The translations under genes were made by a program, and so were the position numbers. From Clostridium grantii DSM 8605 (GTDB taxonomy: Bacteria; Bacillota; Clostridia; Clostridiales; Clostridiaceae): DNA of 12,295 nucleotides. The notes beneath the pieces were generated by a model. That model was not told the origin of the DNA. It did no database searches and was given only the letters and a program-made list of their open reading frames with translations. Location of the stretch: positions 1-12,295 of the forward strand of contig NZ_FQXM01000045.1 in assembly GCF_900129965.1 (NCBI RefSeq), given 5' to 3'. Positions 7,654 to 12,295 of the stretch are shown one piece after another. Numbering within the stretch: the first letter of the stretch is position 1; each line of letters starts with the position of its first letter.

Positions 7654-8607
7654 TTACCACAAACTATCTTCAGTTAATTTTTTGCTAAGCCTATTTGCTC
7701 CATAAACTAGTATTAGTGCTATAGCTGCTTCAAATAAACCTGCTGCAGTTGCTAAACCGTAGTTTTGATTTTGCAAACCTGTTCTATATACATAGGTACT
7801 TATAACATCTGCTGTTTCAAATGTAGCTGGTTGGTACAATAGAATAATTGATTCAAATCCTACTTTAACAATATTACCTACGTTTAAAACAAACATAATT
7901 ACAATTGTTGGTAAAATACCTGGAACAGTAACATTTTTCATTTGTTGCCACTTGCCAGCACCATCTACTCTTGCCGCCTCATATAATTGTTGATCAATTC
8001 CGGCTAAAGCTGCTATATAAACAATAGCGTTAAAACCTGTACTTTTCCATATATTCATTCCAGTATAGATTCCTCTGAAATATTGTGGTTTAGTTAAGAA
8101 ATAAATCTTTTCAAAACCCAACTTACTTATTATCAGATTTATAACTCCGTCACTAGGGGCTAAGAAACTTACTACCATTCCTGAAACAACAACAATAGAA
8201 ATAAAATGTGGTAAAAATGCAAGGGTTTGTATTATGTTTTTTAAAAACTTATTTTTAGCTTCATTTATAAGTAATGCTAAAATAATTGGTGCTGGGAATG
8301 CAAAAACAATACCATATACACTAATCATAATAGTATTTTTAACTGTTCTGAAAAAATCAGGACTGCTCATAAAATCTCTAAAATTATCTAATCCTACCCA
8401 TGGACTAGCTGCTATCCCCTTAAATATATTGTAATCCTTAAAAGCAATCTGTAGTCCATACATTGGCTTGTATGCGAATACAATATACCAAACAACCATT
8501 GGTATTAGTAGCAAATATAAATCCCACTCTTTCTTTACTTTAGGAACTATGTCTTTTGAAAAATTTGTTTTTCTCATATTCCCTTTTAACTTAATATCTT
8601 TCTCCAT
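7654..8607 (-). CDS. Sugar ABC transporter permease, LplB/YteP-type (MalF/UgpA-like)
   Basis: The first gene of the operon and the second membrane subunit of the importer. It has 317 residues: a basic N-terminal tail (1-28), then hydrophobic segments near 30-50, 92-114, 128-150, 188-205, 232-255 and 288-305. The EAA loop is YEAARVDGAGKWQQM (209-223), with Pro229 completing the motif. Blocks such as YKPMYGLQIAFKDYN and LPHFISIVVVSGM are typical of the LplB group that serves large LplA-type binding proteins. The start at 8607 has AAGGAGGT about 10 nt upstream. Another Met ten residues on has a poorer, too-close ribosome site. No ATPase gene accompanies the permeases, as in systems that share an MsmX-type ATPase. 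Confidence 0.95.
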   Translation of the reverse strand: MEKDIKLKGNMRKTNFSKDIVPKVKKEWDLYLLLIPMVVWYIVFAYKPMYGLQIAFKDYNIFKGIAASPWVGLDNFRDFMSSPDFFRTVKNTIMISVYGIVFAFPAPIILALLINEAKNKFLKNIIQTLAFLPHFISIVVVSGMVVSFLAPSDGVINLIISKLGFEKIYFLTKPQYFRGIYTGMNIWKSTGFNAIVYIAALAGIDQQLYEAARVDGAGKWQQMKNVTVPGILPTIVIMFVLNVGNIVKVGFESIILLYQPATFETADVISTYVYRTGLQNQNYGLATAAGLFEAAIALILVYGANRLSKKLTEDSLW

Positions 8608-8625
8608 TTAAACTATTACCTCCTT

Positions 8626-8677
8626 TATAGATTTTTTTATTTCCCCTTAGCTATAGATTTTTTTATTTCTCCTTAGC
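8626..8677 (-). repeat. Tandem 26-bp duplication in the operon 5' leader
   Basis: Two adjacent 26-bp units, 8626-8651 and 8652-8677, differ at one base. On the transcribed strand each begins GCTAAGGRGAAAT, continues through an A7 run and ends ATCTATA. Each unit carries a purine-rich Shine-Dalgarno-like core (AAGGAG in the distal copy, AAGGGG in the proximal one), and the true site AAGGAGGT follows at once. The leader therefore has three ribosome-site-like tracts in a row, but only the last is near a start codon. Confidence 0.85.
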
Positions 8678-8758
8678 AGTAATCCTTGCAGTATTGCTGT
8701 TTACGATTACAGTTATCATGATAAACGTTCTGTTGTTTTATGTAAATCTCCGTTTTTC

Positions 8759-8788
8759 TCTATAGCATTCAATATTCTGTAATGACAC
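8759..8788 (-). promoter_or_regulatory. Weak candidate sigma-A promoter for the transporter operon
   Basis: On the minus strand GTGTCA (8788-8783) and TATAGA (8764-8759) are 18 bp apart, each matching 4 of 6 consensus bases. It lies just downstream of the repeated elements, where an activator-dependent promoter would be expected. This would give an mRNA leader of about 145 nt. The match is weak and other placements are possible. Confidence 0.3.
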
Positions 8789-8880
8789 ACTATTTTGATA
8801 TTAACATTTTTCATCAACACTCTAGTAATTCTGTACTAACAAGCTATGTGCCTTGATAATGTATTAACATTTTTCAACAT
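8774..8880. repeat. Two diverged direct repeats, possible AraC-type operator
   Basis: Plus-strand segments 8774-8820 and 8828-8880 share the blocks ATTCTGTA, TTGATA, TTAACATTTTT and CAACA in the same order, separated by small insertions or deletions. The identical 11-mer TTAACATTTTT occurs at 8801-8811 and 8864-8874, 63 bp apart, close to six helical turns. AraC-family proteins commonly bind direct repeats upstream of the promoter they activate. A membrane-anchored AraC-type regulator is encoded immediately upstream. The operator role is an inference. Confidence 0.5.
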
Positions 8881-8902
8881 GTGTGTATTTTTCTATATAG
8901 AT

Positions 8903-8966
8903 AAAAAAAGATATCTCTACAATGAAAGATACCTAGAAAATCACTTCTCCAGGTATCTTTCATTGT
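8903..8966 (-). terminator. Intrinsic terminator of the membrane AraC regulator gene
   Basis: A perfect 16-bp inverted repeat (arms 8919-8934 and 8951-8966, ACAATGAAAGATACCT and its complement) encloses a 16-nt loop. It begins 21 nt after the regulator's stop codon. On the minus strand a T7 run (8909-8903) follows about 9 nt beyond the stem. The spacing is longer than ideal, but it cleanly separates the regulator from the operon. Confidence 0.75.
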
Positions 8967-8987
8967 TACTTATACTATTTTATATTA

Positions 8988-11222
8988 TTAATTAAATTTT
9001 TCCCCATAAATTCCCGGAGATATTCCTACATACTTTTTAAACACTCTTATAAAACTATTGGAACTGTTATAACCTACTAAATTAGCTAACTCCCCAATTT
9101 TTATTTTTGGATTTTTTTCTAATATTTCTTTTGCTCTATCAATTCGATGTTTGTTAAGTATTTCTTTAAAGTTGCTGCCCGTTACTCTTTTAAATAATAA
9201 ACTACTATATTTTACAGATAAATTTAGATACTCAGAAATATCATTTAAAGATATATCTTTATGGTAATTTTCATGTATATAATTCATCATCTCATCAGCT
9301 AATCTACCATTATCTTCATCTTTATCCTCATTAATCTTCGCAATCATTATTTTAAAAAGTCTTTCAATACCTGTAATAATATCTTTTTCGTTACTTAAAG
9401 TTATAAAATTATCATAATACTGAATATCATCTCCGAAAAAATCTTCTGGCATTTCCTTTAATTCTTGTAATATTCTATTTATACTAGAAAACAAGGAAAA
9501 AGCAAACCCTTTTCTACTCTTATTATCAAGATTTCTAAGGATAAAATTCTCTTCTACTAAATTTGTTATAACTGTATTCACTTCTTTGATATTCCCCTCA
9601 ATTACACTAAATATCAATTTATTTTCCACACCTAGCGGATAATAATACGTTCTATCTTTTATAGATTTTAACTCCTCTGATGTAAGAATGAATTTTTGTC
9701 CTAATGCAAACTTATATTCCATAATCTTATTAGCATCTTTAAATGATTCATTTATTTTCTCATAGCTATCAACTATTTTACCTAGTGCTGCTGTAATTTC
9801 TATTTCGAAGTTTTCCTCAACTTCTTCAACTGCATCTTTGATTATTTTTATAGCCTCTTGAGCAGTATTTACATTAAATATTAATGCACAAGTTTTATAG
9901 TCAACATTAACAAATTCTACATTTGTTAATTCAAAAGCTTTGGCTCTTAGATTTGACTTAACCAAAACAATATTTTCATTGATAAGATCTTCTTCATTTT
10001 TCCATATCTCTAAAATGCAGACTATTGCTTTTCCTTCTGGAATAGTTGAATCTGAGAATTTTGCTTTATGAATATCTTTTATTCCTAACAACAAGTCCTT
10101 TAAAGCTTTTTCATTAATAATATTCTTATCCTCTAATAACATGGCTTCTAGTCTCTTATTCTGTAACTTCATTTCATTAGTTTTTTTCTTAATAAATTCG
10201 AACTCATCCACTTCAGATACCTCTGTAAATTCCTCAAAGCTATTTACCATTGAATTGATTGGTTCGTATAATTTTTTTGTGATTTTGATAGTTATATAAA
10301 TACTTATAATAATTAATAAAATATAAGGAATCAATAACTTTATAAATATATCCAGTATTTTATTTGCAATACTAGGCTTTGACTCCACATATATATATTT
10401 CCAATCAAGTACATTAGATGGTACAATTATTCCTTTAAATCCTTTTAAATTAAATTCTTTTTCTTCAATAGAATTATTGTTACTTTTTAAATAATTTATA
10501 ATTTCATCTTCATTAAGAAATGATTCATTATCCATATTTTTATGTTTTGCAATAATTTTATCTTCTCTGTTAATAAACCAACTACCCTTATTCATTTCTA
10601 GTAAAGTTGAAAATAATGATTTTTCTTTAATAGTCACAATAAATACACATTCACCATTGCCAAAGTAATCATCTTTTAGAATATAATTCAAAACTCTATC
10701 ATTGCTTTCATCACAATATTCATAACCTGTTACTAGTAGGTACTCTCTATTATACTTCATGTCTTTTATTTTATTTTTTAACCATTCCTGTTTATCCTCT
10801 GAAATACCTATTTGATTATAATATTTGGATTGATTAGTTGTTGTAAAAGGAGTAATAACCAGAGCTTCTTCCTGATTTTTTGTTATTCCAATATAATAAT
10901 CTAAATTATCTATATACAAAATATTCTTTTTCAGTTCATTCTGTATCTTTAATACATTATAAAAATCTAGTGTATCTCCTATAGCAAATTTTTCAATTTG
11001 AATATGACTTTTTATATTCATTAAATAATTTAAAGCTATATTTAATTGTAAATCAATTTTATTAAATTGGGCATTGGCGAATTGTTCAATCTCTAGGCTG
11101 CTTTGGTTTGCCTCAACTTTTTTATCATTATAATAATAAAGCAATACTATGGCAAACATTAATATTAACATTATTGATAGAAAAAATATAAAGATTTTCT
11201 TTTTAAATAATCCTTTTTTCAT
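8988..11222 (-). CDS. Membrane-anchored AraC-family transcriptional regulator (YtdP/YesS-like)
   Basis: A one-component sensor-regulator of 744 residues. Residues 10-31 form the first membrane segment and about 289-315 the second. The 255 or so residues between them form an extracellular sensor region with features of double-Cache-like domains (for example NREDKIIAKHKN at 218-229). A predicted coiled linker spans about 345-375. A GGDEF-like middle domain of the type found in YesN/CdaR-like regulators includes ITAALGKIVDSYEKI and DANKIMEYKFALG (to about residue 509). The C-terminal AraC DNA-binding domain (about 641-742) has both helix-turn-helix units: ISLNDISEYLNLSVKYSSLLFKR and IGELANLVGYNSSNSFIRVFKKYVGISP. 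The start at 11222 follows GGAGATG. Such proteins typically sit beside the sugar transporter operons they control, so it probably activates the permease operon in response to an extracellular oligosaccharide. The ligand is unknown. Confidence 0.93.
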   Translation of the reverse strand: MKKGLFKKKIFIFFLSIMLILMFAIVLLYYYNDKKVEANQSSLEIEQFANAQFNKIDLQLNIALNYLMNIKSHIQIEKFAIGDTLDFYNVLKIQNELKKNILYIDNLDYYIGITKNQEEALVITPFTTTNQSKYYNQIGISEDKQEWLKNKIKDMKYNREYLLVTGYEYCDESNDRVLNYILKDDYFGNGECVFIVTIKEKSLFSTLLEMNKGSWFINREDKIIAKHKNMDNESFLNEDEIINYLKSNNNSIEEKEFNLKGFKGIIVPSNVLDWKYIYVESKPSIANKILDIFIKLLIPYILLIIISIYITIKITKKLYEPINSMVNSFEEFTEVSEVDEFEFIKKKTNEMKLQNKRLEAMLLEDKNIINEKALKDLLLGIKDIHKAKFSDSTIPEGKAIVCILEIWKNEEDLINENIVLVKSNLRAKAFELTNVEFVNVDYKTCALIFNVNTAQEAIKIIKDAVEEVEENFEIEITAALGKIVDSYEKINESFKDANKIMEYKFALGQKFILTSEELKSIKDRTYYYPLGVENKLIFSVIEGNIKEVNTVITNLVEENFILRNLDNKSRKGFAFSLFSSINRILQELKEMPEDFFGDDIQYYDNFITLSNEKDIITGIERLFKIMIAKINEDKDEDNGRLADEMMNYIHENYHKDISLNDISEYLNLSVKYSSLLFKRVTGSNFKEILNKHRIDRAKEILEKNPKIKIGELANLVGYNSSNSFIRVFKKYVGISPGIYGEKFN

Positions 11223-11282
11223 TTGTCATCTCCATTATATAAAATTTATTTATACCTATAATTAACCTAAAAATACTAAAAC

Positions 11283-11317
11283 ATGAAATTAATAAATGAA
11301 ATTAATAAATGAAATAA
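11283..11317. repeat. 13-bp tandem repeat upstream of the regulator gene
   Basis: ATGAAATTAATAA occurs twice in tandem (11283-11295 and 11296-11308), followed by a partial third copy (ATGAAATAA, 11309-11317). It lies 60-95 bp upstream of the regulator start, within its presumptive promoter region. It may be simple slippage in AT-rich DNA. No promoter here is convincing enough to call. Confidence 0.7.
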
Positions 11318-11366
11318 CTTAAATTACTCCAATGTAGATATGATTGTTTTACTATAATCTATAAAT

Positions 11367-11850
11367 TTATAATTTAATCTTCACATAAGATGAATACTGT
11401 GAAGGAGTCATATTTGTAGCTTTTTTTAAATGTCTTGAAAAATAATGGCTGGATGAGTAACCAAGCTTTTGGGCAATTTTCCTAAAGTTTATTTGTCCTT
11501 CTCTTATTAGTTTTTTAGATTCTTCAACTTTTAGTGACTTATAGAATTCCATTACGCTAGTTCCGGTGTATTCTTTAAACATAGCTTTTGAAGTCATGTC
11601 ATTATAAGTTCTTTCTTTAACTGATGTCGAAATTCTATCCGCTGTCAAAAGGTTTGTTTCATTTCGTACTAAATATATAAGTAAATGCTGCAGATAAATT
11701 TTTAACTGTATCACCTGTGGAAATTATTTTATTCCCAAAATTATGTAATTAACCTTCATATACATAGTCTTTAGCAAATTCAAAATAGTGAAATATTATT
11801 ATACTATTTAATTCAAATTCCTCTTCAAGAACTATTTTAGTATACTTCAT
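11367..11850 (-). pseudogene. Decayed AraC-family transcriptional regulator
   Basis: The ATG at 11850 has a strong ribosome site (AGAGGAGA) and opens a frame beginning MKYTKIVLEEEFELNS and continuing to FEFAKDYVYEG, a typical start of clostridial AraC regulators, which stops at 11751-11749. Just past the stop, LHNFG resembles the expected KHxFWE of the cupin sensor, with one T apparently lost. A second frame, 11714-11367 with a GTG, resumes in the linker (QLKIYLQHLLIYLVRN), continues through RISTSVKER, and then jumps from YNDM to SKAMFKEYTG. This skips most of the first helix-turn-helix. The second helix-turn-helix and C-terminus are intact (FRKIAQKLGYSSSHYFSRHLKKATNMTPSQY). The locus has only about 160 codons, where relatives have nearly 300. 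At least two deletions plus a nonsense change are implied, so it is not a functional cupin-AraC protein. Confidence 0.85.
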
Positions 11851-12209
11851 TAGCAATCTCCTCTTTTGAGAAATAACGTTTTCTTAATTTTATGAAATGG
11901 TTAAACTTTCACAAGATAATTTTACCATAGGCATCTTTTAAACTCAATTAAAATCGCCTGTGATTTCATGGCTTACTCATGAATATTTTTCTTAACCGAA
12001 AATCTCATAGAAACTTTTTAAAAAATAGTCATTGCAACTATTTATGTGGTAGGATAATATTTTTGAGGCAACCCTGAATTTTTATTGAGATGGAACTGAA
12101 GCGTTTCAGGTAATTTCATTAAGTTAGCAATTTTTTTTTGCATAGAAAACCAGACAGCCCTTTCAGGATATGCCTAGTAATTGGTATACAAATTACCTTT
12201 GTTACACTA
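11851..12209. other. Gene-free AT-rich stretch upstream of the AraC pseudogene
   Basis: No convincing gene is seen on either strand. The last part should contain the old promoter of the decayed regulator, but no pair of hexamers stands out. A T9 run lies at 12131-12139. A short minus-strand open stretch (about 12175-12045, including MQKKIANLMKLPETLQFHLN) has no recognised relatives and no ribosome site; it may be further decayed DNA. Confidence 0.5.
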
Positions 12210-12295
12210 GATGAAATTTTTAATAAGCACTTGTTCAAGATAATCATTGTCTACAGAAGCTGCAAACCTTTTTGACTTCAAACTATACTTAGGCT
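12210..12295 (-). pseudogene. Possible transposase remnant (IS3-like OrfB), cut by window edge
   Basis: The minus strand is open from the edge to a TAG at 12209-12207 and reads PKYSLKSKRFAASVDNDYLE then QVLIKNFI. Beyond the stop it continues CNKGNLYTNY-stop-AYP. Placed against the IS3-family OrfB pattern (...NLLNRNF....NKVWVTDITYIP), the NF, NK, T and YP positions line up, suggesting a heavily mutated fragment ahead of the DDE core. The likeness is weak and judged by eye. Confidence 0.28.

Larger units (their letters stand above)
8608..8987 (-). other. Operon leader and promoter region (380 bp without a gene)
   Basis: This gap separates the regulator gene from the transporter operon. From high to low coordinates it holds the regulator's terminator hairpin, two diverged copies of a roughly 50-bp repeat, a weak candidate promoter, a 12-bp palindrome (TTATCATGATAA, 8713-8724), a tandem 26-bp duplication and the ribosome site of the first permease. 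No open frame worth calling exists on either strand. Confidence 0.7.

Noticed and set aside
8713..8724. 12-bp palindrome TTATCATGATAA as a regulator operator
   Set aside because: A single short palindrome in the leader, downstream of the candidate promoter; AraC-type proteins usually bind direct repeats, so I note it but do not call it a site.
11360..11371. Palindrome TATAAATTTATA at the end of the AraC pseudogene
   Set aside because: A 12-bp A/T palindrome is too weak and too common here to call a terminator or operator.
1..12295. CRISPR arrays, tRNA or rRNA genes, riboswitches
   Set aside because: No regularly spaced repeats, cloverleaf tRNA signatures, rRNA segments or recognisable riboswitch cores were seen in the intergenic regions.

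Overview
The window is strongly AT-rich DNA with clean Gram-positive Shine-Dalgarno sites (GGAGG-type), a Gram-positive-style lipoprotein signal, and AraC regulators of clostridial flavour. This points to a low-GC Firmicute, most likely an anaerobic clostridium or relative. That assignment is inferred from style and not proven. Every intact gene lies on the minus strand, so transcription runs from high to low coordinates.

Layout in the direction of transcription. At 12295-11851 there is decayed, largely gene-free DNA, with a possible transposase remnant at the window edge. At 11850-11367 lies a broken AraC-family regulator that keeps its N-terminus and second helix-turn-helix but has lost most of the middle. 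At 11222-8988 is an intact 744-residue membrane-anchored AraC-type regulator, followed by a hairpin terminator. Next is a 380-bp leader/promoter region with two kinds of direct repeat. Then comes an apparent operon: two sugar ABC permeases (8607-7654 and 7639-6740), a large lipoprotein solute-binding protein (6682-5096), an intergenic hairpin, a formylglycine-type sulfatase (5023-3644), and a GH88 unsaturated glucuronyl hydrolase (3615-2425). Just after it lies the right end of an IS3-family element (plus strand, dead). Finally a GH3 beta-glucosidase/beta-xylosidase-type gene starts at 2092 and runs off the left edge.

How it fits together (inference from families plus context): the membrane regulator senses an oligosaccharide outside the cell and activates the operon. 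The lipoprotein captures the sugar and the two permeases import it, powered by an ATPase that is not encoded here. The sulfatase and the GH88 enzyme have no signal peptides, so they should act in the cytoplasm, removing sulfate and then the 4,5-unsaturated uronic acid. The logical substrates are lyase-generated, sulfated unsaturated disaccharides or oligosaccharides, such as those from glycosaminoglycans or another sulfated uronate polysaccharide. No polysaccharide lyase, sulfatase-maturating enzyme or transporter ATPase is in view. I see no wholly new type of system. The most interesting points are the cytoplasmic sulfatase/GH88 pairing, the repeated DNA in the operon leader, and the traces of mobile-element and regulator decay on both sides.
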